A stretch of 64,000 nt of DNA, taken from contig WPAE01000010.1 in the NCBI GenBank assembly GCA_009773205.1, positions 1-64,000 on the forward strand, given 5' to 3'. Position numbers and translations under genes: made by a program. The notes beneath the pieces were generated by a model, which searched no databases, had not been told where the DNA came from, and was given only the letters and a program-made list of their open reading frames with translations. Of the stretch, positions 8,698 to 16,399 are shown piece after piece (positions within the stretch are counted from its first letter, which is position 1; every line of letters begins with the position of its first letter). The stretch is from Ignavibacteria bacterium. Its GTDB lineage: Bacteria > Bacteroidota > Ignavibacteria > Ignavibacteriales > Melioribacteraceae.

Positions 8698-9873
8698 ATG
8701 ATTACATACGAAAAAGCAATTGAAATTATAAAAGCTAATCTTCGCTTACTCGGAACCGAGAAAGTGGATATGATGGATAGCCTAAACCGTGTTTTGCGCG
8801 AAGATGTGCATTCGGATATGAACATGCCGCCGTTTGATAAATCTGCAATGGATGGTTACGCTTGCAGAAGAGAAGATATTGCAAATGAACTTGAAGTGAT
8901 AGAAACAATTCAAGCCGGTTATAAACCGAAAATGAAAATATGTAAAAACCAATGTGCTAAAATTATGACCGGAGCTATGATTCCCGAAGGAGCTGACTGC
9001 GTAATTATAGTTGAAGATGCTCAAGAAATTTCGCCGAATAAGATTAGCTCTAAGAAAGAAAAAACATCTGCAAATATTTGTTACAAAGCTGAAGATGTTA
9101 TTATTGGACAAAAATTGTTAGAGGCGGGAATAAGAATTACTGAAAAAGAAATTGCGTCTCTGGCACTAACCGGATGTGTAATGCCTTTGGTAAGTATTAA
9201 ACCAAAAGTTGGAATAATTACAACGGGCGATGAAATTATTGAGCCGGCAAATATTCCGGTAGAATCTCAAATAAGAAATACAAATGCTTATCAGTTGATT
9301 GCCCAATCAAAAAAATTTGGCTGCGATGTAACTTATTACGGAATTGTTAAAGACAACGAAGAAGAAACAACGAGAGCAATATTTAATGCAAAGGATGAAA
9401 ACGACTTGGTTTTAATTACAGGTGGTGTTTCAATGGGCGAGTTTGATCTTGTTCCCGCAATCTTAAAAAAGATCGGTTTTAATTTATTGTTTGAAAAAGT
9501 AGCTGTTCAGCCCGGCAAACCAACCGTACTTGGAAAGTGTGAAAATACTTTTGTGTTTGGAATGCCAGGCAATCCTGTTTCATCTTTTATTGTATTTGAA
9601 TTCTTTGTTAAAGAATTTCTTGCCGGATTAATGGGCGTGAAAAACTATTACAAAACTCTATCGCTAGAAATGTCGTTCGATTTTAAGCGTAAGAGAAATG
9701 AAAGATTAGCGCGCATTCCAATAAAAATTAACGCGGAAGGGAAAATTGAATCTGTTGAGTATCACGGTTCAGCACACATTAGCTCGCTGGCTTTTGCAGA
9801 TGGAATTATTTCCGTGCCGATTGGTGTTAGCGAAATAAAGAAAGGCTCTGTTATAAGTGTTAGACAAATTTGA
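8698..9873 (+). CDS. moeA: Molybdopterin molybdenumtransferase MoeA
   Basis: MoeA inserts molybdate or tungstate into adenylated molybdopterin. The 391-residue sequence shows PPFDKSAMDGYA near 40, the KIMTGAMIPEGAD segment near 90, VGIITTGDEI, ITGGVSMGEFD with the active-site loop near 240, and PGNPVSSF near 290, all standard MoeA landmarks. It overlaps moaA by 17 bases. In this operon it probably inserts tungsten for the aldehyde oxidoreductase, as archaeal MoeA paralogues do, but sequence alone does not separate the two metals. Confidence 0.93.
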   Translation: MITYEKAIEIIKANLRLLGTEKVDMMDSLNRVLREDVHSDMNMPPFDKSAMDGYACRREDIANELEVIETIQAGYKPKMKICKNQCAKIMTGAMIPEGADCVIIVEDAQEISPNKISSKKEKTSANICYKAEDVIIGQKLLEAGIRITEKEIASLALTGCVMPLVSIKPKVGIITTGDEIIEPANIPVESQIRNTNAYQLIAQSKKFGCDVTYYGIVKDNEEETTRAIFNAKDENDLVLITGGVSMGEFDLVPAILKKIGFNLLFEKVAVQPGKPTVLGKCENTFVFGMPGNPVSSFIVFEFFVKEFLAGLMGVKNYYKTLSLEMSFDFKRKRNERLARIPIKINAEGKIESVEYHGSAHISSLAFADGIISVPIGVSEIKKGSVISVRQI

Positions 9874-10657
9874 CAGAACAATAAATTATCTGCGCATCAG
9901 TGTTACAGATCGCTGCAACCTTCGCTGTGTTTACTGCATGCCAGAAGAAGGAATTAAATTGATTGAACATTCTTCAATTTTATCTTTCGAAGAAATAGTC
10001 GAGTTCACTAAAGTTGCAGTAGAAATGGGAATTTCTAAAGTTAGAATTACAGGCGGAGAGCCTTTGGTGCGCAAAGGAATTATTAATCTTGTAGCCATGC
10101 TCTCTCGCATTACTGGAATTAAAGATTTATCTATGACAACAAACGGATTGCTGCTAGAGAAGTTTGCTCAGGAATTAAAAACTGCCGGACTTCAGCGAGT
10201 GAATATTAGTTTGGATTCGATTGATGAACAAAAGTTTTCCGATATAACTCGCGGCGGAAATATTGGTGAAGTTAAAAAAGGAATTGAAGCAGCAAAGCAA
10301 GCCGGATTAAATCCAATAAAAATTAACTGTGTAATAAAGAAGAGTATGGACGAGCCGGATGCGCTTGAGGTTAAAAAATACTGCGATGAAAACGGATTAG
10401 AAGCGCGCTTCATTTACGAAATGGATATTGAAAAAGGTGAGTTTGGTGTTGTACATGGAGGCAGTGGCGGTGATTGCGCAAATTGTAACAGACTTCGTCT
10501 CACGAGCGCTGGTTTTCTTAAGCCATGTTTATTTAGCGATGTTTCAATTAACATCAGAAAAGTTTATTACAAAGAAGCAATGCGAATGGCAATTGAACAA
10601 AAACCTGCTTGTGGAAATCTAAGCACAACACATAAGTTTTATAATATAGGTGGATAA
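9857..10657 (+). CDS. moaA: GTP 3',8-cyclase MoaA, unusually short
   Basis: MoaA is a radical-SAM enzyme that makes the first pterin intermediate from GTP. The N-terminal cluster motif is CNLRCVYC, followed by ITGGEP. The C-terminal cluster motif is CANC-x13-C with the GTP-binding arginines in NRLRL, and the protein ends in the diglycine essential in MoaA. At 266 residues it is about 60 short of the usual 325-340. The missing part lies mainly between FIYEMD (near 190) and the second cluster, where about 45 residues normally form the end of the barrel. It starts with GTG inside moeA and its stop is one base from moaC. All catalytic motifs are kept, so activity is plausible. Confidence 0.88.
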   Translation: MLDKFDRTINYLRISVTDRCNLRCVYCMPEEGIKLIEHSSILSFEEIVEFTKVAVEMGISKVRITGGEPLVRKGIINLVAMLSRITGIKDLSMTTNGLLLEKFAQELKTAGLQRVNISLDSIDEQKFSDITRGGNIGEVKKGIEAAKQAGLNPIKINCVIKKSMDEPDALEVKKYCDENGLEARFIYEMDIEKGEFGVVHGGSGGDCANCNRLRLTSAGFLKPCLFSDVSINIRKVYYKEAMRMAIEQKPACGNLSTTHKFYNIGG

Positions 10658-10658
10658 A

Positions 10659-11117
10659 ATGAAAAGACTGTCTCATGTGGATGATAAAGGAAAAGCTAAA
10701 ATGGTTGATGTTACCGGAAAGAAAAATCAAGTTAGAGCCGCGCGCGCCGAAGGATTTATTTTTCTTCAGCCCAATACAGTTACTCTAATAAGAGAATGCA
10801 AAATTAAAAAAGGTGATGTGCTTACCGTTGCAGAAATTGCCGGAATTCAAGCCGGTAAAAAAACGAGCGAACTAATTCCGCTTTGCCATCCTTTGCAAAT
10901 TACCAAGCTCGATGTAAAAGCTGAGTTGAAAGAAAACGGAGTTGCTGTTTCAAGTTATGCTAAATGTATTGGACAAACCGGAATTGAAATGGAAGCTCTT
11001 ACTGCAGTTTCTACTGCATTGCTCACCGTTTACGATATGTGCAAAGCCGTGGATGAAGAAATGATAATCGGTGAAATTAAACTGATTGAAAAAACAAAAA
11101 GTGATCTTGTAGAATAA
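10659..11117 (+). CDS. moaC: Cyclic pyranopterin monophosphate synthase MoaC
   Basis: MoaC completes the pterin ring formation begun by MoaA. The 152-residue protein has LSHVDDKGKAKMVDVT at the start, the PLCHPL active-site segment near 78 and IGQTGIEMEALTAVS near 110. I chose the ATG at 10659, one base after the moaA stop and behind AGGTGG, over a GTG nine bases earlier. The moaD and moaE genes for the next step are not in the window. Confidence 0.95.
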   Translation: MKRLSHVDDKGKAKMVDVTGKKNQVRAARAEGFIFLQPNTVTLIRECKIKKGDVLTVAEIAGIQAGKKTSELIPLCHPLQITKLDVKAELKENGVAVSSYAKCIGQTGIEMEALTAVSTALLTVYDMCKAVDEEMIIGEIKLIEKTKSDLVE

Positions 11118-11119
11118 AT

Positions 11120-11180
11120 CTTTGCATCTCTGCCTCTCTCTGCGGTTTTCTTTTCACCGCTAAGACGCGAAGGCGCAAAG
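11120..11180. repeat. Imperfect inverted repeat of the CTTTGCG/CGCAAAG type
   Basis: Left arm CTTTGCATCTCTGCCTC and right arm CGCGAAGGCGCAAAG are imperfectly complementary and enclose TCTCTGCGGTTTTCTTTTCACCG. It fills the gap between moaC and the MOSC-MogA gene. Similar CTTTGCG words lie inside the 105-bp repeats elsewhere in the window, so it is probably a mobile intergenic palindrome. Confidence 0.5.
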
Positions 11181-11196
11181 GGAAAGGGAATGAAAA

Positions 11197-12129
11197 ATGA
11201 ATAGATACATTGTTTCGTTAAATATTTCGGAAGAAAAAGGAACAATAAAAACTCCGCGTGAGCAAGTGGAAGTTAATAAACAAGGAATAGTCGGCGATGC
11301 TCATTCGGGAAACTGGCACCGTCAAGTTAGTATGCTTGCTCAAGAAGATATTGATAACTTTTCGCTTCTCGATGCGGATAATAGAAAATTTCTTCCGGGT
11401 GAGTTTGCTGAGAATATAACGACTTTAGGAATTGACTTTAAGAAAGTTTCACTTCTAGATAAATTCAAAATAGGTGAGGTTGAGTTAGAAGTAACACAGA
11501 TTGGAAAAAAATGCCATGGCGATGGCTGCGCTATTTTTGTTGAAGTGGGTAAATGTGTTATGCCTAAATCCGGAATTTTTACGCGTGTTGTTACTAACGG
11601 AACGCTCAGAACAAATGCTGCCATTGAATATTTTCCGCGACCTTTAAAAATCAAAATTATAACACTTAGCGATAGAGCCTTCAGCGGCGAGTACAAGGAT
11701 TTAAGCGGCCCTGCAATTAAAAAGAATCTCGAAGAACACTTTGCCAACAAACGCTGGCGCTGTAATTACTTTTATTCACTAATTCCTGATGATGGCGCCA
11801 AATTATTATCGGAACTTCAAAAAAGTGTTGATGAAAAAATTGATGTTGTTTTCACAACCGGCGGAACTGGAATTGGACCAAGAGACATTACCCCGGAAAT
11901 AGTAGAGAAGTTTGCAGATAAGCTGATTCCCGGAATAATGGAACAAATTCGTTTAAAATATTCCGAAGCTATTCCATCTTCTGTTTTAAGCCGCTCTGTA
12001 GCTGCAGTAAAAAATGAAACGCTGATCTTTTCTTTGCCGGGAAGCGTTAAAGCGGTTGAAGATTATATGGAAGAAATACTAAAAGTGTTAGAGCATGCAG
12101 TTCTTATGATTCACGGACTTGGACATTAA
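11197..12129 (+). CDS. MOSC domain fused to MogA-type molybdopterin adenylyltransferase
   Basis: The 310-residue protein joins two cofactor domains. Residues 1-145 are a MOSC domain (GIVGDAHSG, PGEFAENI, the conserved cysteine in GKKCHGDGC, and GIFTRVV). Residues 150-310 are a MoCF_biosynth domain like MogA/MoaB (ITLSDRAFSGEYKDLSGP, TTGGTGIGPRDITPE, LPGS). MogA adenylates molybdopterin to prepare it for metal insertion by MoeA. MOSC domains bind or transfer pterin or sulfur. It ends the run of plus-strand cofactor genes and is followed by a hairpin terminator. Confidence 0.9.
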   Translation: MNRYIVSLNISEEKGTIKTPREQVEVNKQGIVGDAHSGNWHRQVSMLAQEDIDNFSLLDADNRKFLPGEFAENITTLGIDFKKVSLLDKFKIGEVELEVTQIGKKCHGDGCAIFVEVGKCVMPKSGIFTRVVTNGTLRTNAAIEYFPRPLKIKIITLSDRAFSGEYKDLSGPAIKKNLEEHFANKRWRCNYFYSLIPDDGAKLLSELQKSVDEKIDVVFTTGGTGIGPRDITPEIVEKFADKLIPGIMEQIRLKYSEAIPSSVLSRSVAAVKNETLIFSLPGSVKAVEDYMEEILKVLEHAVLMIHGLGH

Positions 12130-12134
12130 AGCAC

Positions 12135-12168
12135 AAAAGCCTTTGCAGTAATCACTACAAAGGCTTTT
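12135..12168. terminator. Bidirectional hairpin terminator
   Basis: Perfect 11-base arms AAAAGCCTTTG and CAAAGGCTTTT flank a 12-base loop, followed by T6. It separates the cofactor operon (plus) from the convergent P5C dehydrogenase gene (minus). Confidence 0.85.
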
Positions 12169-12187
12169 TTACACAATCACTTCTTAA

Positions 12188-13825
12188 TTATTTCTCACTC
12201 ATAAACGGATAGCGGAAATCTTTTCTTGGTACAAAACTTTCTTTTATAGTTCTTGGAGAAACCCACCGCACAATATTTAAGAAGCTTCCGGCTTTGTCAT
12301 TAGTTCCGCTTGCGCGCGCGCCGCCAAAAGGCTGCTGCCCAACAACTGCGCCGGTTGGTTTATCGTTAATGTAAAAATTTCCCGCAGCGTGTTTTAGAAT
12401 TTTATCTGCAGTAACAATAGCTGATCTGTCTTCAGCAAAAATTGCGCCTGTAAGTGCATAAGGCGAAGTTTGATCACAAATCCTTAGTGTTTCTTCAAAC
12501 TTTGCATCTTCGTAAACGTATATTGTTAATACAGGACCAAAAATTTCTTCTTCCATGGTTTTGAATTTTGGATTAGTAGTAGCAATAATTGTGGGGTTAA
12601 TAAAGTAGCCGACTTTATCGTTGTACTTTCCTCCAACAATAATTTCGGCATCTTTAGCTTTCTTTGCATATTCGATGTAGCTAACAATGGAATCGAAAGC
12701 GGCTTTATCAATAACTGCGTTGTTATAGTTTGTAAAATCTGTAACAGGGCCTGTTTTTAATCTCTTCAATTCCGTTACAAGAATTTTTTTAAGCTCGTGC
12801 CAAATTGAGTTGGGAATATAAGCGCGGGATGCAGCAGAGCATTTCTGTCCTTGATATTCGAAAGAACCTTGAATTAATGCAGTAGCTAAACCGCTAACAT
12901 TTGCGCTTGAGTGCGCAAACACAAAATCTTTTCCGCCAGTTTCTCCAACAATTCTTGGATACGTTTTATACTTGCTAATGTTGCTGCCTATAATCTTCCA
13001 CATAGATTGAAACACTTGTGTGCTTCCAGTAAAATGTAGTCCGGCAAAATTGGGATCGTTAAAAACAACATCTCCAATTTTTTGTCCTGAGCCTGGAATG
13101 AAATTGATTACTCCCGCTGGAAGTCCCGCAGCTTCTAAAATTTTTACAATATAGTAAGCAGAAAGAACGCTGGTTGCAGCCGGTTTAAGTAATGAAACAT
13201 TTCCCATAATAGCAGGTGCGCCGGGAAGATTTGCATTAAATGTTGTAAAGTTGAAAGGAGCGACTGTAAAAATAAATCCTTCTAACGGACGGTATTCCAT
13301 TCTATTCCACATTCCGTGTGGAGAGTGAGGCGGTTGCTCTTGATAAAGCTTGTACGCATAGTGAACGTTGAATCGGAAGAAATCGGCAGTTTCGCATGCG
13401 GCGTCAATTTCTGCTTGGTGAACATTTTTACTTTGCCCAAGCATTGTAGCGGCAAGAATTGTGTAACGCCAATCGGTTAAAGTAATCATATCTGCAGCGC
13501 GCATAAAAATTGCGGCTCGGTCTTGCCATTCCACAGCAGACCAAGTTTTCCATGCTTCCATTGCAGCATCAATTGCCATTTGAACTTCTTTAGTTCCTGC
13601 TTTATGATAAGCGCCAAGTTTGTGTTTATGATTATGCGGCATAACAATTTCGGTTGTATCGCCGGTTCTAATTTCTTTTCCGCCAATAATTAAAGGAATA
13701 TCTATAATTTGTTTTTGCATTTCTGCAAGTTTAGCTTTTAGTAAAGCACGTTCTGGTGAACCTGGAGCGTATGTTTTTACAGGTTCATTTTCGGGCATTG
13801 GATGATGAAATACAGCGTTAGCCAT
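12188..13825 (-). CDS. pruA: 1-pyrroline-5-carboxylate dehydrogenase, copy 2
   Basis: This enzyme makes glutamate from proline-derived P5C. In animals the same enzyme also makes 4-hydroxyglutamate from the hydroxyproline product. The 545-residue protein is an ALDH4A1-type member: APFNFTTFNAN near 189, VGETGGKDF with E295, catalytic C329 in GQKCSA, AAGNFYINDKPTGAVVG and QQPFGGARASGTNDKAG near the end, the last very close to the human enzyme. It is clearly paralogous to 5847-7472, probably over half identical by eye. It is divergent from the aminopeptidase, dehydratase and PRODH genes, with a kinase gene between, so this copy is the likelier partner of proline dehydrogenase. Confidence 0.9.
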   Translation of the reverse strand: MANAVFHHPMPENEPVKTYAPGSPERALLKAKLAEMQKQIIDIPLIIGGKEIRTGDTTEIVMPHNHKHKLGAYHKAGTKEVQMAIDAAMEAWKTWSAVEWQDRAAIFMRAADMITLTDWRYTILAATMLGQSKNVHQAEIDAACETADFFRFNVHYAYKLYQEQPPHSPHGMWNRMEYRPLEGFIFTVAPFNFTTFNANLPGAPAIMGNVSLLKPAATSVLSAYYIVKILEAAGLPAGVINFIPGSGQKIGDVVFNDPNFAGLHFTGSTQVFQSMWKIIGSNISKYKTYPRIVGETGGKDFVFAHSSANVSGLATALIQGSFEYQGQKCSAASRAYIPNSIWHELKKILVTELKRLKTGPVTDFTNYNNAVIDKAAFDSIVSYIEYAKKAKDAEIIVGGKYNDKVGYFINPTIIATTNPKFKTMEEEIFGPVLTIYVYEDAKFEETLRICDQTSPYALTGAIFAEDRSAIVTADKILKHAAGNFYINDKPTGAVVGQQPFGGARASGTNDKAGSFLNIVRWVSPRTIKESFVPRKDFRYPFMSEK

Positions 13826-13880
13826 TTTGTTTCCTTAACAATTTAATTCTGATTTCTAAATAGTATAACGAAGAACTTTG

Positions 13881-14813
13881 TTAGGAAAGTTCACTCTTTT
13901 GAGGAAGTGTAAAGAAGAATTGAGTGCCATTGTTTAATCGGCTTTCCACCCAAATTTTACCGCCATGTTTTTCTACAATTTCTTTGCAAAGAACTAAACC
14001 CAAACCGTTTCCGCTTTCTTTTGCCGTTCCATGTGTTGTAAACTGAACATCTATGCGAAAAAGTTTAGGTATATTTTCTTCGGCAATTCCAACACCGCTA
14101 TCGGATATTACAACCAAAACCATTTCATCTTCGGTAAATGCTGTAATCTCTATTGTTCCATTCTGTTTAGTAAATTTTATTGCATTAGAGATAATGTTCC
14201 GCAGCAATAAAGAAATCATATCACAATCGGCTTTAATCTGTAAATTGGAATTAATGTTAGTTAGCACTTCAATTTTTTTGTTTTTGATGTTGGTTTCAAA
14301 AAGCCTAAGTGTTTTTTCGATTTCGGAGTATAAATTCAGTTGAACAGGTTCAAAAACCATTTTGCCCGATTGAATACGCGACCAGCTTAGTAAGTCATCT
14401 AAAAACTTAAACTGTGTATGCAGCGCTTCGTTAAGAGAAACTACCATTTCTTTGAACTCTTCTTTAGAGAGCGAATCAAATTCTTCAACCAAGTAATTTG
14501 ATATGCCGAGCAAACCTTGAAACGGAGAGCGCAGATCGTGAGATATTATAGAGAAAAACTTGTCTTTCGATTCGTTAAGTTCTTTTAACGCATCGTTTTT
14601 CTTTTGGATTTCTTCTTCGCTTGCCTTAAAACTGAAAAATAATTTTTGGTAGCTGTCCCAAATATCTTTTATCTCTTCAACTTCCTGATGAAATCTGTCG
14701 AACTCGCGGGAAGTATCGCCTTTCAAAAACTCTTGCATTAAATTATTGCCAACCAGTCTAAAAATTTTGCTGAAATTTACTACAATATGATGATTCACTG
14801 AAATTATTTTCAA
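13881..14813 (-). CDS. Sensor histidine kinase without a recognised input domain
   Basis: The 310-residue protein has a coiled-coil-like linker (residues 40-85), a HisKA dimerisation domain with the phospho-acceptor in ISHDLRSPFQG near 93, and a HATPase with the N box NIISNAIKFT, G1 ISDSGVGI and G2 GNGLGL. The first 40 residues show no clear membrane span or PAS fold, so it is probably cytoplasmic. An internal ATG at codon 26 is an alternative start. No response regulator is adjacent. It lies beside proline-catabolism genes, but a regulatory link is only a guess. Confidence 0.85.
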   Translation of the reverse strand: MKIISVNHHIVVNFSKIFRLVGNNLMQEFLKGDTSREFDRFHQEVEEIKDIWDSYQKLFFSFKASEEEIQKKNDALKELNESKDKFFSIISHDLRSPFQGLLGISNYLVEEFDSLSKEEFKEMVVSLNEALHTQFKFLDDLLSWSRIQSGKMVFEPVQLNLYSEIEKTLRLFETNIKNKKIEVLTNINSNLQIKADCDMISLLLRNIISNAIKFTKQNGTIEITAFTEDEMVLVVISDSGVGIAEENIPKLFRIDVQFTTHGTAKESGNGLGLVLCKEIVEKHGGKIWVESRLNNGTQFFFTLPQKSELS

Positions 14814-14947
14814 AAAATATTTGCGGGAAGTTCTCGATGAATTTAGATATTTTTATTTACCATAAGACATTGGTTCTAAACTACAGCAAAGCATATTCGT
14901 ATGAATATGAGTTGTGCATCGGATATATACATCAAACAGGAGAAATT

Positions 14948-16342
14948 ATGTTTAACTCAAAAATTTATGTTAATCGCCGAACAGAATTAAAGAAAAAGCT
15001 AAAATCAGGGCTTGTGTTGTTTCTCGGGAATAACGAAGCGCCGATGAATTATACTAACAACACTTATTCGTTCCGCCAGGATTCAACTTTCCTTTACTAC
15101 TTTGGTCTTGATCAAGCGGAGCTTTCGGCCGTAATTGATCTTGACGAAAACAAAGAAACCGTTTTTGGAAACGATTTTACTATTGATGATATAGTTTGGA
15201 TGGGCGCGCAGCCAACTATTAAGCAAAGCGCTGCTAAGTGCGGTGTTAAATTTTCGGCGCCTGCCGAAGAACTTGAAAAAGTTTGCTTCAATGCAATTAA
15301 GCAAGGAAGAAAAATACATTTTGTGCCTCAGTACAGACACGAAAATATTTTGAGGCTGCATAAACTCTTGGGTATAGCGCCAAAATATGTTAATGAGTAT
15401 GCGTCTATGCTGCTTATCAAAGCTATTGCAGAACAAAGACAAGTTAAAGCGGCAGAAGAAATTGCAGAGATTGAAAAAGCAATTGAGATTTCTTACGAAA
15501 TGCAAACAGCAGCAATGCGATTTGCAAAACCGGGAATGTATGAACGCGATGTTATGGGCTTTGTTGCCGGCTTAGCAATGTCGCTCGGAAGCGGCTCTTC
15601 TTTTCCTGTAATTTTTTCTCGTCACGCAGAAATACTTCATAACCATTATTATGGAAATAAACTTCAAGCAGGAGATTTAGTTGTTAATGATTCCGGTGCG
15701 GAATCGTTACTTCATTACGCTAGCGATATTACGCGTACATTTCCGGTGAGCGGAAAGTTTACACAAAAACAAAAAGACATTTACGAAATTGTTTTAATAT
15801 CTCAACTCGTTTCAATTTCAGAAATCAAACCAAAGGTTACATACAAATCCGTTCATCTTAAATGCGCAGAAGTAATGGCAGATGGACTTAAAGCACTGGG
15901 CTTAATGAAAGGAAATACTAAATCGGCAGTCGAAGCCGGTGCGCATGCTTTGTTTTTCCCGCATGGGCTTGGTCATTTACTCGGTCTTGATGTACACGAT
16001 ATGGAAAACTATGGCGAAAATAATTTTGGCTATGATGAAAAGCTAAAACGCAGCACTCAGTTTGGACTTAAGTCGCTGCGCTATGCTCGTCCTCTTGTTC
16101 CGGGAGTTGTTCTTACCGTTGAACCGGGATTGTATTTCATTCCAACATTAATTGATAAGTGGCAAGGTGAAAAGAAATTTACCGACTTTATTAATTACGA
16201 TAAGGTAAATGAATACAGAAACTTTGGCGGAATACGAATTGAAGATGATGTTGTTGTAATGAAGAATGGCTGCCGCGTTCTTGGCAAGCCAATACCAAAA
16301 GCCGTAGAAGATGTAGAAGAATTTGCATCGGATAAAATTTAA
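14948..16342 (+). CDS. pepP: Aminopeptidase P (Xaa-Pro aminopeptidase)
   Basis: This family removes the N-terminal residue from peptides whose second residue is proline, a bond common in collagen fragments. The 464-residue protein has an AMP_N domain (NYTNNTYSFRQDSTFLYYFG) and an M24 pita-bread domain with metal ligands in VNDSGAE, SDITRTFP, HGLGHLLGLDVHD, TVEPGLYF and GGIRIEDD. I chose the ATG at 14948, preceded by CAGGAG, over an in-frame ATG at 14837 that would add 37 residues unlike the family. It leads into the hydroxyproline and proline genes, and could feed them with imino acids from peptides. Confidence 0.92.
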   Translation: MFNSKIYVNRRTELKKKLKSGLVLFLGNNEAPMNYTNNTYSFRQDSTFLYYFGLDQAELSAVIDLDENKETVFGNDFTIDDIVWMGAQPTIKQSAAKCGVKFSAPAEELEKVCFNAIKQGRKIHFVPQYRHENILRLHKLLGIAPKYVNEYASMLLIKAIAEQRQVKAAEEIAEIEKAIEISYEMQTAAMRFAKPGMYERDVMGFVAGLAMSLGSGSSFPVIFSRHAEILHNHYYGNKLQAGDLVVNDSGAESLLHYASDITRTFPVSGKFTQKQKDIYEIVLISQLVSISEIKPKVTYKSVHLKCAEVMADGLKALGLMKGNTKSAVEAGAHALFFPHGLGHLLGLDVHDMENYGENNFGYDEKLKRSTQFGLKSLRYARPLVPGVVLTVEPGLYFIPTLIDKWQGEKKFTDFINYDKVNEYRNFGGIRIEDDVVVMKNGCRVLGKPIPKAVEDVEEFASDKI

Positions 16343-16355
16343 TTTACTCGTCAAC

Positions 16356-16382
16356 AAATCCCGGAGAAACACTTCGGGATTT
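16356..16382. terminator. Hairpin terminator after pepP
   Basis: Arms AAATCCCG and CGGGATTT enclose an 11-base loop with a T-rich tail. It lies in the 57-base gap between pepP and the dehydratase gene, so the downstream genes may be partly uncoupled from pepP. Confidence 0.7.
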
Positions 16383-16399
16383 TCTTTTGGGACGCACAA

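Noticed and set aside
11118..11196. A riboswitch (molybdenum cofactor type) before the MOSC-MogA gene
   Set aside because: The sequence is an imperfect palindrome of the CTTTGCG repeat type and lacks the Moco motif layout I would expect; only a covariance-model search could settle it.
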